Assembly: GCA_963799315.1 (NCBI GenBank)
Contig: CAWCWP010000001.1
Span: forward strand, 1,178,001-1,242,000
DNA length: 64,000 bases
Reading direction: 5' to 3'
Origin: Parerythrobacter_A sp963799315
GTDB lineage: Bacteria; Pseudomonadota; Alphaproteobacteria; Sphingomonadales; Sphingomonadaceae
Made by a program: the position numbers and the translations under genes. This document shows, piece by piece, positions 39,169 to 49,566 of the stretch; within the stretch, counting starts at the first letter, position 1, and each line of letters starts with the position of its first letter. Under the pieces are notes generated by a model. That model saw only the letters and a program-made list of their open reading frames with translations. It made no database searches and was not told where the DNA came from.

Positions 39169-39840
39169 CTAAACATCGAATAACGCTGCAAAACGTAGTG
39201 CCAGCAGCTTTTGGCCGGTCAAGGTGACAGGGCCGGATCGCGGCAGCGCCGAGGTCTGCTTCGCCTCGCGCATCATCCGCTGTAACGCGCGAGCATCGGG
39301 CGCTTCGAATACCGCCATGACGTCATTAGGCAACCCGCGCCGCAGCGTCAGTTCGCCATCGCGCAGTTCCGCCGCAAAGCTGTTGCCGCCGATCAGGAAA
39401 CCGATGCTGGCCGTGCCGAATGCGCGCGCCGCCATGACGTCAATCGTTGCCTTCATGCCGAACAGAAATGCGGTGGGGGACAGCGGCAGTCTGGCAGGGC
39501 GTTCTGCCGCCATGCCCCATCGCTCCAGCGACAGCAGCGGCTGCGCGGCGTCATGGCCCCGTGACGTCAGAACATAACCGCGTGCATGGCGCGATGCCGT
39601 CGCGTCCTCCTGCCGCTCGATCACTTCGAACTGGGCAAGCGAAACCAGCCGTTCGGTCAGCACTTTCGCACTGAGATCCGGCAGCGCATCGCGCAATTCG
39701 GAAAACCGCATCGGGCCAAACAGCAGCTCCCGCATAATCGCAGCGGCCCAGCGTTCGCCGAACACTTCCATCGCCGCCGCCAGTCCGCTGGCATCGTCAT
39801 ACCAGCGCGCACGCTTTCCAGTTTCTTTCGGTAACGACAT
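39169..39840 (-). CDS. HxlR family winged-helix regulator
   Basis: An HxlR-type regulator: FGERWAAAIMRELLFGPMRFSEL at about residues 26-48 and LPDLSAKVLTERL, the classic HxlR start of the winged helix. A larger C-terminal domain (to residue 223) resembles a sterol-carrier/SCP2-like region, as in many longer HxlR proteins (FLIGGNSFAAELRDGELTL). Intact. Its target could be the neighbouring oxygenase or the J-domain gene. Confidence 0.83.
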   Translation of the reverse strand: MSLPKETGKRARWYDDASGLAAAMEVFGERWAAAIMRELLFGPMRFSELRDALPDLSAKVLTERLVSLAQFEVIERQEDATASRHARGYVLTSRGHDAAQPLLSLERWGMAAERPARLPLSPTAFLFGMKATIDVMAARAFGTASIGFLIGGNSFAAELRDGELTLRRGLPNDVMAVFEAPDARALQRMMREAKQTSALPRSGPVTLTGQKLLALRFAALFDV

Positions 39841-39896
39841 GGAAACCGGCTAGCGCGAGGCGTTACCTCTGTCCAGCCGACAAAACGCCTTCGTAA

Positions 39897-40493
39897 CTAG
39901 CACAGGGCCTTGCTTTTGCGCAGGATCTGATACGCCTCGACCACCGCGCCCAGCCGATGCTCGAACTTGCGGTCGCCGCCATTGCGGTCGGGATGGTAAC
40001 GACGCACCAGCTCGGAATAACGCCGCCGCAGATGCGCGCGATCCGCATCGGGGCCAAGCCCCAGCGCCTCCAGCGCGGCCCGCTCGTCTTTGCCAAATCG
40101 CGCATCGGCGGCCATCGCCTGCTTGCGCCGTGCGCGATTGCGAATGCCGCCGACGCGCGCGGAGATAGCGTCCAGCGGATCTGCGAAATCGGCCCAGCGC
40201 GGTGCCGGATCGACGCCACCTGCCGCACGGAAAGCCGGGCTTTCGGTACGCCATCCCGCGCCCGGTGCCTGCGCGTCGAAAATCTCCTCCGCGCTCATCC
40301 CCTCGAACCAGTCGTAACCGGCATTGAATTCGCGGACGTGCTCGAGGCAGAACCAGCGCCATTCACCCGGCCCGTCGAAGGTGCTGCCCGCCCTGCCCGG
40401 CGCACGGAACTCGCCCGTTTCCGCGCAATGCGGAGCCTCGCAAATGCGCGTCGTGTCGTGGCGGCCGTGGAATCGGGATCGTTTCACAGCCAT
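39897..40493 (-). CDS. J-domain protein
   Basis: A 198-residue protein with a C-terminal J domain: EALGLGPDADRAHLRRRYSE and the HPD loop RYHPDRNGGDRKF, so it should stimulate a DnaK-type Hsp70. The N-terminus has Cys-rich pairs (CEAPHCAETGEFRA and WFCLEHVREFN), possibly a metal site. ATG 40493 is preferred over an open extension to 40814 antisense to bolA. This J-domain-at-C-terminus layout is frequent in alphaproteobacteria. Confidence 0.85.
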   Translation of the reverse strand: MAVKRSRFHGRHDTTRICEAPHCAETGEFRAPGRAGSTFDGPGEWRWFCLEHVREFNAGYDWFEGMSAEEIFDAQAPGAGWRTESPAFRAAGGVDPAPRWADFADPLDAISARVGGIRNRARRKQAMAADARFGKDERAALEALGLGPDADRAHLRRRYSELVRRYHPDRNGGDRKFEHRLGAVVEAYQILRKSKALC

Positions 40494-40569
40494 CCTGTAT
40501 GGGAAGCGGATCGGGCATGGACAAGCCCTGTGCGACGGGTAAAACCCCGTTTCCGACAAGGAGTTATGA

Positions 40570-40839
40570 ATGCCCGATGTGACCGAGGAAATGGAGCGAC
40601 TGCTGACCGACGCGTTCGCGCCGACGCGCCTGCAAATCGTCAATGACAGCGCCAGCCACAGCGGCCATTCCGGCGACGACGGCAGCGGGGAATCGCATTT
40701 CACCATCGTCATCGAAGCGCCTACTTTCGCAAAACAATCCCGACTCCAGCGCCAGCGCGCGGTCATCGCGGCCTTGGGCGACATCGTCGGGCAGCGCGTC
40801 CACGCCGTTGCCATACAGGCCAGCGCGCCAACGCCATGA
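40570..40839 (+). CDS. bolA: BolA family protein
   Basis: An 89-residue BolA-like protein. BolA proteins pair with monothiol glutaredoxins in iron-sulfur trafficking. The conserved His lies in GESHFTIVIEAPTF, and the helix RLQRQRAVIAALGDIV with H in RVHAVAIQ matches the family. ATG 40570 is the start. The stop overlaps the pirin start (ATGA). Confidence 0.85.
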   Translation: MPDVTEEMERLLTDAFAPTRLQIVNDSASHSGHSGDDGSGESHFTIVIEAPTFAKQSRLQRQRAVIAALGDIVGQRVHAVAIQASAPTP

Positions 40840-41717
40840 TTTCACAGACGATCACACCCGTCACGCATGATCTCGGACAGTTCACCGTGCGCAGGGCGCT
40901 GCCTGCAAGGTCGCGCACGATGGTGGGGCCGTTCATCTTCGTCGACCAGTTCGGCCCGGCGCAGCTCGATATCGGCAGCGGTATGGATGTGCGCCCGCAT
41001 CCCCATATCAACCTGGCGACGGTAACATGGCTGTTTCAAGGTGTTATCGAACATCGCGACAGCTTGGGCACGTACTCGACCATCCGCCCGGGGCAGGTGA
41101 ACCTGATGACGGCGGGGCGTGGGATCGTGCATTCGGAACGCAGCCCTGAGGCTGAGCGTGCCGAGGGACCATCGCTATACGGGATGCAGACCTGGCTTGC
41201 CCTGCCCGACGGCAGCGAGGAAATCGCGCCTGCTTTCGAGGCTGTGAAGGACTTGCCGAAGATTGCGCAGAACAACGCGCAAGCCACGGTAATCATGGGC
41301 GAATTATGGGGCGAACGCGCCGCAACCACCACCCACGCGCACACGATCTATGCCGAGATCATGCTCGGTCCCGACGGCGAGATTCCACTGGATAAAAGCG
41401 CCGACGAGCGCGCCGTAATGCTGGTTGGCGGAACAGCGAAAGTGGGCGATCAATCGCTGGTGCTCTACGAACTTACGGTGCTGGCACCCGATGCGGAACC
41501 GGTGCTGAGCAGCGCCGAAGGTGCGCGCGTGATGCTGCTGGGCGGCGAGGCGTTTGCGACGAAACGGCATGTGTGGTGGAACTTCGTCAGCTCCGATCGC
41601 GAGCGCATCGAACAGGCTAAGGCGGACTGGCGCGAGGGGCGTTTCGACACGGTGCCGGGTGACAGCGAAGAGCGTATTCCGTTGCCCGAAACGCCGAAAA
41701 CCGTGAGTTATCCGTGA
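40836..41717 (+). CDS. Pirin family protein
   Basis: A two-cupin pirin-like protein (quercetinase-type in some members). The N-terminal cupin has the iron-ligand pattern HPHINLATVTWLFQGVIEHRD and the motif GIVHSERS. A weaker second cupin follows (ERAVMLVGGTAKVGDQ). 293 residues, intact. ATG 40836 overlaps the bolA stop by four bases; its stop overlaps the next gene (GTGA). Function in the cell is uncertain. Confidence 0.88.
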   Translation: MISQTITPVTHDLGQFTVRRALPARSRTMVGPFIFVDQFGPAQLDIGSGMDVRPHPHINLATVTWLFQGVIEHRDSLGTYSTIRPGQVNLMTAGRGIVHSERSPEAERAEGPSLYGMQTWLALPDGSEEIAPAFEAVKDLPKIAQNNAQATVIMGELWGERAATTTHAHTIYAEIMLGPDGEIPLDKSADERAVMLVGGTAKVGDQSLVLYELTVLAPDAEPVLSSAEGARVMLLGGEAFATKRHVWWNFVSSDRERIEQAKADWREGRFDTVPGDSEERIPLPETPKTVSYP

Positions 41718-42638
41718 CGTCTGCCCTGCCCGCCCAAACCCGCGTCGAACTCGCAAACGGCATCGCGCTGGACGTCGTGGATACCGGCCCGCCACCGGGT
41801 GCGCCCGATGCGCCGGTGCTGATATTCCTGCACGGATTTCCCGAAAGCCACCGCACCTGGCGGCACCAGATCCCGCATTTCGCGCCCCGTTTCCGCTGCA
41901 TCGCGCCGGACCAGCGTGGTTATCGCGGATCGTCGAAACCGCAGGAAGCTGCCGAATATACGCCGGACAAACTGATCGGTGATGTCTTTCTCTTGGCCGA
42001 TGCGCTGGGAGTCGAACGGTTCACGATTGTCGGCCATGACTGGGGCGGCGCGATTGCGTGGGGCGTGGCGCTGGGCGGGCAGATCGGGGGCCGCGTCGAG
42101 CGGGCCGTTATCGCCAATGCGCCGCACCCCATCGTGTTCAGCAAGCTGCTCTTCACCGACCGCGACCAACGCGCGGCAAGCCAGTATATCCGCGCCTTTC
42201 GCGACCCTGCGAACGATGCGCTTGATACGCGAAGAGGGGCTGACCGGGCTGCTGCAAAAGGCGGTGCGCTGGAACAAGTCGGACGCGATGGAAGCGGAAG
42301 AACGCGCGGCCCTGTTGCGGGATTGGGAAGACCGGGATGCGGCATTTGGAATGCTCAACTATTACCGCGGCAGCCCGCTAGTAGTGCCGGAGATGGGCGA
42401 GCCCTTCGCCCTGCCCGATGGCTGGAAACCGCCGGTTTTGCCCAATCTGGCGATCCCGACGCTGGTCATATGGGCGATGGACGATCTGGCGCTGCCCGCG
42501 TCCAACCTGGACGGGTTGGACGCCTTTGTGGACAACTTGCGCATCGAAAGGGTCGAAGGCTGCGGACATTTCGTGCCGTGGGAAGCGCCCGACCGGTTCA
42601 ATTCGGCGATGGAAACTTTTTTGCGCGCGGACACTTGA
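41714..42638 (+). CDS. Epoxide-hydrolase-like alpha/beta hydrolase (frameshifted)
   Basis: An alpha/beta-hydrolase of the epoxide hydrolase/haloalkane dehalogenase group. It shows the HGFPESHRTWRHQIPHF oxyanion loop, the nucleophile Asp in GHDWGGAIAWG, and the catalytic His region GCGHFVPWEAPD. The presence of Asp at the nucleophile position supports an epoxide or halide substrate. The frame breaks around 42214. GTG 41714 overlaps the pirin stop. Confidence 0.85.
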
Positions 42639-42643
42639 CCAAA

Positions 42644-42657
42644 GTTGTCCGGACAAC
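42644..42657. other. Perfect 14-bp palindrome between convergent genes
   Basis: GTTGTCCGGACAAC (7-bp half-sites) lies between the stops of the hydrolase and the DUF2332 gene. It has no spacer and no T-run, so it may be a DNA-binding site, a weak bidirectional terminator, or chance. Confidence 0.3.
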
Positions 42658-42669
42658 CTTCAGAACGCG

Positions 42670-43767
42670 CTAGGCGTCCGCTCCGCTCCATTCGATCCAG
42701 GCACCATGCGGATGCGCCGTAGCCAGCAGCACCGGTTCCGCCTGCCCTGGCCAATATCGAACGGTGAGTTCGTGCGCGAAGGTTTCGCGGTTCGTTTCCA
42801 GCGCGATCCAGGCCAGCGGCGTCTCGGCATCGGCGGCGGCCCCGGCGCGTTCCATTGCAGCGGTAATTCGCTGCTGGCGGTCTTCGGGAATATATTGCCA
42901 GACAATCGAGTGATACAGGACGCGGGTTACGCCACTTTCGGGCGGGCGTTCCAAGACCGCTTCGACGAAATCCGCCGCGTCGCTTTTCACGACCGACGGC
43001 GGCACGGCCCGCGCCAGTGCGATGGCGGCGTCGATGCGGCCCATGCGCTCGGTGGCTTCGGGCCAGACATATCCCTTCAAGCGCAGCGCGGCTTCGGCGT
43101 CGGTCAGATCGACGGGCGCGACATCGCATCCGTCGATACCGACGATCTCCGGCGTGGTGGCGGGTGGCGACGGGCCGCGCCAGTCGGGGGCGATCACCAT
43201 CGGCGAATCTGCCGGACCAGCCGACACGCCGCCAAGCTCGAAACGGTAGCGGTCCAGCATCGTGTTTACGCCCGCGCTACTGCCGATCTCGAACAGGCGG
43301 AAGCGCGGTGGCACGCGCTGCGCCAGCCACAACAGCCCCGCCATGATGCTGGCCGAGCGCCCGGCCTCGTTGGTTTGCGGCGGCCCGTCGAGCCACGGCA
43401 GCAACCGCGCATCGTAGGTTTCGACCAGTTCGCAAACCAGCGCGTCTACTGCGGACTGATCCGTCACCTCGCCCGAATAGACCGCCGCCAGCCGCCGGTC
43501 CGCACCTGACAGCAGCAGATGATGCAAGCCGCCGTGCAGGCGCAGCGGCATCGCGTCTTGCAAGGTCAGGCCCTGCCATCCCACCATCCGCCGCCCGACT
43601 GCCGTATCGCCGCGCAGCACCGCCAGCATTGCGCGCACGACGGCGGCGGTGCCCGGTGCGCCCGCCCGCTCCGCATGTTCAGCCTGCCAGGCGATGGCGG
43701 CGGGGATATCGGCAATATCCATCGCCGCGCCATAATCCCTGCCGATTCCAGTGCCGCCATCACCCAT
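42670..43767 (-). CDS. DUF2332 family protein
   Basis: A DUF2332 protein, a family of unknown function. Recognisable segments: AIAWQAEHAERAGAPGTAAV near the start, LFEIGSSAGVNTMLDRYRFE (a SAM-binding-like GxSAG), and LYHSIVWQYIPEDRQ. The GSSAG motif hints at a Rossmann-like SAM fold. The start is uncertain between ATG 43767 (AAGGG 8 bases upstream) and ATG 43722. It diverges from hisG across at most 90 bases. Intact. Confidence 0.78.
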   Translation of the reverse strand: MGDGGTGIGRDYGAAMDIADIPAAIAWQAEHAERAGAPGTAAVVRAMLAVLRGDTAVGRRMVGWQGLTLQDAMPLRLHGGLHHLLLSGADRRLAAVYSGEVTDQSAVDALVCELVETYDARLLPWLDGPPQTNEAGRSASIMAGLLWLAQRVPPRFRLFEIGSSAGVNTMLDRYRFELGGVSAGPADSPMVIAPDWRGPSPPATTPEIVGIDGCDVAPVDLTDAEAALRLKGYVWPEATERMGRIDAAIALARAVPPSVVKSDAADFVEAVLERPPESGVTRVLYHSIVWQYIPEDRQQRITAAMERAGAAADAETPLAWIALETNRETFAHELTVRYWPGQAEPVLLATAHPHGAWIEWSGADA

Positions 43768-43811
43768 GCCGTTGCCCTTTCGCGCGCCCTTGCCTATCAG
43801 CGGCGCCGACA

Positions 43812-44474
43812 TGTCGAACCCGCTGATTTTTGCCATTCCCAAAGGCCGCATCCTCGAAGAGGCACTGCCCGTGATGGCGGATGCCGGGGTGGTGCCCGAA
43901 GCCGCCTTTCACGACAAGGCGAACCGCAGCCTGATCTTCGGCACGACGCGCGACGATCTGAGCCTGATCCGCGTGCGCGCCTTCGACGTGGCGACCTTCG
44001 TGGCGCAGGGTGCGGCGCAGCTCGGCATTGTCGGGTCGGACGTGATCGAGGAATTCGACTATGCCGACCTCTATGCACCGGTCGATCTCGATATCGGGCA
44101 TTGCCGCCTGTCGGTCGCCAAGCCGGAGCATGGCCCCGCCTCCATCGACGGGGCCAGCCATGTGCGGGTCGCCACCAAATATCCCGGCCTGACTCGCCGC
44201 CATTTCGCGGCGCAAGGCGTGCAGGCCGAATGCGTCAAGCTGAACGGCGCGATGGAAATCGCGCCCAGCCTGGGCATGTGCAACCGCATCGTCGATCTGG
44301 TTTCCACCGGGCGCACGCTGGCGCAGAACGGCCTGGTCGAAACCGCGCGCATCATGGACATTTCGGCACGGCTGATCGTCAACCGCACCGCGCTGAAAAC
44401 CGATGCGCGCATGGCCGCGCTGGTCGATGCCTTTCGCGCAACGCTGCCCAAAACACGGACAGGACGCCGCCTGA
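43812..44474 (+). CDS. hisG: ATP phosphoribosyltransferase, short form (frameshift at 3' end)
   Basis: HisG joins ATP and PRPP in the first histidine step; this is the short form, which in other bacteria needs HisZ. The N-terminus NPLIFAIPKGRILEEALPVM and the PRPP loop LNGAMEIAPSLGMCNRIVDLVSTG match. An A-run AAAA (44450-44453) seems to have one extra A. With three A's the protein ends naturally at TGA 44472-44474, which overlaps the hisD ATG (TGATG). Without that correction the frame runs on into hisD. ATG 43812. Confidence 0.92.
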
Positions 44475-45768
44475 TGCAGCGCCTCGACAACAGCGACCCC
44501 GGTTTCGAACAGGCCTTTTCGCGCATCGTCGCCGACCGGCGCGAGAGCGATGCCGATGTTTCGTCCGACGTGCAGGCGATCCTCGCCGACGTGAAAAGCA
44601 GCGGGCGACGCGGCGCTGGCGAAATACACGCAGCGGTTCGACGGTCACGCGCTTGGCGACCCCGACACCTGGCGCTTGGGCACAGCCGACTTCGCAGCCG
44701 CGTTCGAAGGGCTGGACGCGACGTTGCACGATGCGCTGACCCTCGCGGCGCAGCGGATCGAGACCTATCATCGCGGCGCAGTTGCCGACCGATACCGACA
44801 CGACCGATCCGATCGGCATGCGGCTGGGCGCGCGCTGGCGGGCGGTCGATGCGGCGGGAATATACGTGCCGGGCGGACGTGCCGCCTATCCCAGCTCGCT
44901 GCTGATGAACGCCATTCCTGCGAAAGTCGCGGGTGTGGAGCGCATCGTCGCGGTCTCGCCGACACCGCAGGGCAAGGTCAACCCGCTGGTGCTGGCGGCG
45001 GCGCATGTCGCGGGGCTGGACACGCTGTGGAAGGTCGGCGGGGCGCAGGCGGTTGCAGCACTGGCCTACGGCACGGACACCATCGACCCGGTCGATGTCG
45101 TGACCGGCCCCGGCAATGCCTGGGTCGCGGAGGCCAAGCGCCAGCTTTACGGCGTGGTCGGCATCGACATGGTCGCCGGGCCGAGCGAAATCCTGGTCAT
45201 CGCGGACGGTCAGAACACCGTCGATTGGATCGCCGCCGACTTGCTGAGCCAGGCCGAGCACGATCCGTCCGCCCAATCGATCCTCATTACCGACGATGCA
45301 GGCTTTGCCGCGCAGGTCGCGGACCGCGTCGACATCGAAGCCGCCATGCTGCCCACCGCGAAGGTGGCGCAGGCGAGCTGGCACGATCACGGCGTTATCG
45401 TCGTGGTGGGCGATCTGGACGAAGCCGTCGAACTGGCGAACCGTCTTGCCGCCGAGCATGTCGAACTGGCCGTGGACGACCCGGAGCCGCTGTTCGCCAA
45501 GCTGCGCCATGCGGGCAGCGTGTTTCTGGGCCGCCAGACGCCCGAAGCCATGGGCGATTATGTCGCCGGCCCGAACCATGTGCTGCCCACCGGACGGCGC
45601 GCGCGCTTTTCCAGCGGCCTGTCGGTGCTCGATTTCATGAAGCGCACCAGCTTCCTGTCCGCCAGCGACGGCGCGCTTGCCGCTATCGGCCCTGCGGGCA
45701 TCGCGCTGGCCGAAGCGGAAGGCTTGCCTGCCCATGCGCGGTCGATTTCACTGAGATTGAACACATGA
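44474..45768 (+). CDS. hisD: Histidinol dehydrogenase (two frameshifts)
   Basis: HisD oxidises histidinol to histidine in two NAD steps. Clear landmarks: WRAVDAAGIYVPGGRAAYPS, GPGNAWVAEAKRQLYG, GVVGIDMVAGPSEILVIAD, and the zinc and catalytic region EHDPSAQ and GPNHVLPTGRRARFSS. Length is about 430 residues. Breaks near 44605 (GGG) and 44775; both are corrected by removing one base. The stop overlaps the nusB start. Confidence 0.93.
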
Positions 45769-46214
45769 GCACGAACACCAGAAAAGCCCGCTCCGCCGCG
45801 CGACTGGCCGCAGTGCAGGCACTGTACCAGCAGCAGATGGAAGGCACTGCGCTCGCCCGGCTGCTCGACGAATTCCACCAGCACCGGCTGGGGCGCGAGA
45901 TCGAGGACGATCAGTATGCCGACGCCGATGTCGATTTCTTCGACGATGTCGTCAGCGGCGTGGCTGCCCGGCGCGAGGAAATCGACGGCAAGCTCGCCGC
46001 GCGGCTGGCGTCAGGCTGGACCATCGCTCGGATGGACAAGACCATGCTGCAGATCCTGCGCGCCGGAACCTACGAGCTGCTGGCGCGACCGGACGTCGCC
46101 GTCGGCACCGTGATCGGCGAATATCTCGATGTGGCCAAGGCGTTCTTCGACGATCGCGAGGCGAAGTTCGTGAACGGCATCCTCGACGCGCTGGCCAAAG
46201 AGGTGCGGCAATAG
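45765..46214 (+). CDS. nusB: Transcription antitermination protein NusB
   Basis: NusB with NusE forms the boxA-binding complex for rRNA antitermination. The 149-residue protein begins with RKARSAARLAAVQALYQQQM and contains MDKTMLQILRAGTYELL and AKAFFDDREAKFVNGILDAL, the family consensus. ATG 45765 overlaps the hisD stop (ATGA). Intact. Confidence 0.94.
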   Translation: MSTNTRKARSAARLAAVQALYQQQMEGTALARLLDEFHQHRLGREIEDDQYADADVDFFDDVVSGVAARREEIDGKLAARLASGWTIARMDKTMLQILRAGTYELLARPDVAVGTVIGEYLDVAKAFFDDREAKFVNGILDALAKEVRQ

Positions 46215-47154
46215 CCGGCACTCCGGCACGGCGGGCGAGGCGGCGTTCTCGCGGCCCTGCGCGCCCTGCCCCTGCACAGCGCGGCGCGCGGTCTGGCCGA
46301 CGATTGCGCGGTGCTGGAACTCGGCGCGGAAACGCTGGTCATCACGCACGATGTGATGGTGGAAGGCACCCATTTCCTGCCGCTCGACGACCCGCGCACC
46401 GATGCGGCGGATGTCGCGTGGAAACTGGTGGCGACCAACCTGTCCGACCTCGCCGCAAAGGGCGCGGAGCCAGTCGGCGTCATGCTCGGCTACATGCTGT
46501 GGCGACGGATGACCGGTTCCTGGTGGGATTGTCCGAGGTGCTGACGGAGTATGACGTGCCGCTGCTGGGCGGCGATACGGTGGCGCGCCGGAGGGTGCGC
46601 GCAGCTACGGCATGACCGCAATCGGCCGCGCAACGCACACGCCCGTACCGTCGCGCGCCGGGGCCGGTCGGGCGACGGGATTTATCTGTGCGGCACGATC
46701 GGCGCGGCGATGCACGGGTTCGACCTGCTGACCGATGCCGAGGCGCCAAGCGCCGCCGATGCACCGCTGCCTATCGCCGCCCGCATGCGCTGGTCGAACA
46801 GGGCATCGCCCTCGCCCCGCACGCCACCGCGATGATGGACGTGTCCGACGGGCTGCTGCTCGACGCATCGCGGATGGCAGGGGCCAGCGGCGTGACGATC
46901 GATATCGAAAGCGGCGCGGTGCCGTTCTGCGCCGCCCTGTCCGCGTCCCGTCGCGCTACTCCGCGGGACGACGCCCTTCGCTGGGGCGATGATTACGCGC
47001 TGTTGTTCACTGCCGACCCGATCAGGCCAAAGCGGCGGAGAATGTCGCCGTGTGTCCCGTATCGGGACCGTCTTGCCCAAGGCCGGCCATGCCCTGCTCC
47101 TCGATGGCACAGCGCCATCCGGCGACCGGCGCGCTGGGTTATCAACATGGCTGA
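46215..47154 (+). CDS. thiL: Thiamine-monophosphate kinase (several frameshifts)
   Basis: ThiL phosphorylates thiamine monophosphate to thiamine diphosphate. The coding sense is spread over all three phases. Visible landmarks: LADDCAVLELGAETLVITHD (metal-binding Asp), VMVEGTHFLP, ATNLSDLAAKGAEP, YDVPLLGGDTVA, GDGIYLCGTIGAAMHGFDLL, and MMDVSDGLLLDASRMA, then WGDDYALLFT. At least four breaks (about 46510, 46590, 46665, 46780) lie in between. The nusB-thiL order is common. The start is unresolved just after nusB; the stop is inferred as TGA 47152-47154 (ending GALGYQHG). Confidence 0.8.
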
Positions 47155-47177
47155 ACATACCTATGCATGAAAAGGGG

Positions 47178-47205
47178 TTGCCGCCAGCCGCAGCGTTCCT
47201 ATAGC
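47178..47205 (+). promoter_or_regulatory. Candidate promoter of hppA
   Basis: TTGCCG (47178-47183), 16-base spacer, TATAGC (47200-47205), about 100 bases before the hppA start. A small hairpin (CCTGCC-7nt-GGCAGG, 47266-47284) lies just before its ribosome binding site. Weak to moderate evidence. Confidence 0.35.
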
Positions 47206-47307
47206 GCGGGGCGCAACACACCGGACCCGTCATTGCGGGCCGCACAAATCATAACGACAGCGCCTCCTGCCGCATAATGGCAGGGGCGGCAGTACAGGGG
47301 ATGTCTG

Positions 47308-49507
47308 TTGGAACTCGTAATTATCGCGATCGGTCTTGGCTTGCTTGCCATTCTCTATGGTTTCGTCACCAGCCGCCAGGTGCTTGGCGCGGCGGCGGGC
47401 AATGCAAAGATGGAGGAAATCGCCGCCGCCATTCAGGAGGGCGCGCAAGCCTATCTGAAGCGGCAATATACCGCCATCGGCATCGTCGGCGTGGTCGTGG
47501 CCGTGCTGGTCTATCTGTTCCTCGACATGCCCAAGGGCGGCGCACCGATTTCCACCGCCGGTTTCCTGATCGGCGCGATCCTTTCGGGCGTCGCCGGGTT
47601 CATCGGCATGAACATCTCGGTCCGCTCCAACGTGCGCACCGCCGCCGCCGCGATGAGTGGCCTGCAACAGGGTCTGACGCTGGCGTTCCGCGCAGGTGCG
47701 ATCACCGGCATGCTGGTCGCGGGCCTCGCGCTGCTGGCCATCGCGGTGTTCTTCTACGTTCTGATCGGGCCGATGGGTCTGGCTCCCAATGACCGCATCG
47801 TGATCGACGCGCTGGTGGCGCTGGCCTTCGGCGCCTCGCTGATCTCGATCTTCGCGCGTCTGGGCGGCGGCATCTTCACCAAGGCCGCCGATGTCGGTGC
47901 CGATCTGGTCGGCAAGGTGGAAGCGGGCATTCCCGAAGACGATCCCCGCAACCCCGCCGTCATCGCCGACAATGTGGGCGACAATGTCGGCGATTGCGCC
48001 GGCATGGCCGCCGATCTGTTCGAGACCTATGTGGTGACCGTCGGCGCGACGATGGTGCTGACCGCGCTGCTGCTTGCCACCACCGGCCCGCTGCTGCTGC
48101 CGCTGATGGCGCTGCCGCTGCTGATCGGCGGGGCGTGTATCGTCACCTCCATCATCGGCACCTATTTCGTCCGTCTGGGCGGCGGCACCAATGTGATGGG
48201 CGCGATGTACAAGGGCTTCCTCGTCACCGCCATCCTGTCCGTGCCGCTCATCTGGTTCGTCATGCAATATGCGCTCGGCGATATGTCCGCGCAGATCGGC
48301 GGCGGCACCAACCTCGCCAATGTCGATGCAGGGCAAATTGCCGAGGAAGGCACTTCCGCGCTCGAACCCTTCACCGGCTGGGATCTGTTCTATTCCTCGC
48401 TGGTCGGCCTGGTCCTGACGGGCGTCATCATCTGGATCACCGAATATTATACGGGCACACAATTCCGCCCGGTGCGGTCCATCGCCAAGGCTTCGGAAAC
48501 GGGCCACGGCACCAACGTCATCCAGGGTCTGGCGATCAGCCTCGAATCGACCGCCCTGCCGACGCTGGCCATCGTGGCGAGCATCATTCTGTCCTACCAG
48601 TTCGCCGGCCTGATGGGCATCGCCTACGCGGCCACTTCGATGCTGGCGCTGGCGGGCATGGTCGTGGCGCTGGATGCTTATGGTCCGGTGACGGACAATG
48701 CGGGCGGCATCGCCGAAATGGCGGGACTGGACGAGGAACGTGCGGGAGAAGACCGATGCGCTGGACGCGGTGGGCAACACCACCAAGGCTGTGACCAAGG
48801 GCTATGCGATCGGTTCCGCCGGTCTGGCCGCGCTGGTCCTGTTCGCCGCCTATACCGCCGATCTGGCCGAGTACTTCCCGACAGCCGATGTCGATTTCAG
48901 CCTCGAAAATCCCTACGTCATCGTCGGCCTGCTGCTGGGCGCATTGCTGCCCTACCTGTTCGGCGCGATGGGCATGACGGCGGTTGGCCGCGCGGCTGGC
49001 GATGTGGTCAAGGATGTGCGCGAGCAGTTCGCGGACGATCCGGGCATCATGGATTATTCCGAGAAGCCCGATTACGCGCGCACCGTCGATCTCGTGACCA
49101 AGGCCGCGATCAAGGAAATGATCGTGCCGTCGATGCTGCCGGTGCTGGCACCGATCGTCGTCTATTTCGTGATCACCGCGATTGCCGGTCAGGCCAACGG
49201 CTTTGCCGCGCTGGGCGCACTGCTGCTCGGCGTGATCGTCGGCGGCCTGTTCGTCGCGCTGTCGATGACTGCCGGTGGCGGCGCGTGGGACAACGCCAAG
49301 AAGTATATCGAAGACGGCAATCACGGCGGCAAGGGATCGGAAGCGCACAAGGCAGCGGTGACCGGCGATACCGTGGGCGATCCCTACAAGGATACCGCCG
49401 GACCTGCGGTGAACCCGATGATCAAGATCACCAACATCGTGGCGCTGCTGCTGCTCGCGGCGCTGGCGTGCCTGATGCGGATGCCGGTGATCGTTAACGC
49501 TTCTTAA
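47308..49507 (+). CDS. hppA: K+-independent proton-translocating pyrophosphatase (frameshifted)
   Basis: A membrane-bound H+-pumping pyrophosphatase with about 16 helices. The substrate-binding motifs are GGGIFTKAADVGADLVGKVE and DNVGDNVGDCAGMAADLFET. DNAGGIAEMAG and a C-terminal MTAGGGAWDNAKKYIEDG also match. After the break at about 48739 (one extra C in GAGGAACGTG) the signature GNTTKAVTKG follows; a Lys at this position marks the K+-independent subfamily. The start is TTG 47308, with AGGGG about 9 bases upstream; the ATG at 47301 is out of frame. Length is about 732 residues. Confidence 0.93.
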
Positions 49508-49523
49508 GCGTCTTCCTGCCACG

Positions 49524-49555
49524 CATTTGCCGCGACATCCGGGTCGCGGCAAATG
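49524..49555 (+). terminator. Long hairpin after hppA
   Basis: A perfect 13-bp stem, CATTTGCCGCGAC-6nt-GTCGCGGCAAATG, begins 17 bases after the hppA stop. It lacks a T-run, so it may act as a factor-dependent terminator or a 3'-end stabilising element. Confidence 0.5.
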
Positions 49556-49566
49556 AGGGGTCGAAC

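Noticed and set aside
47230..48798. 522-codon open frame on the minus strand
   Set aside because: Antisense to hppA; His/Asp/Gln-rich sequence with no motif.
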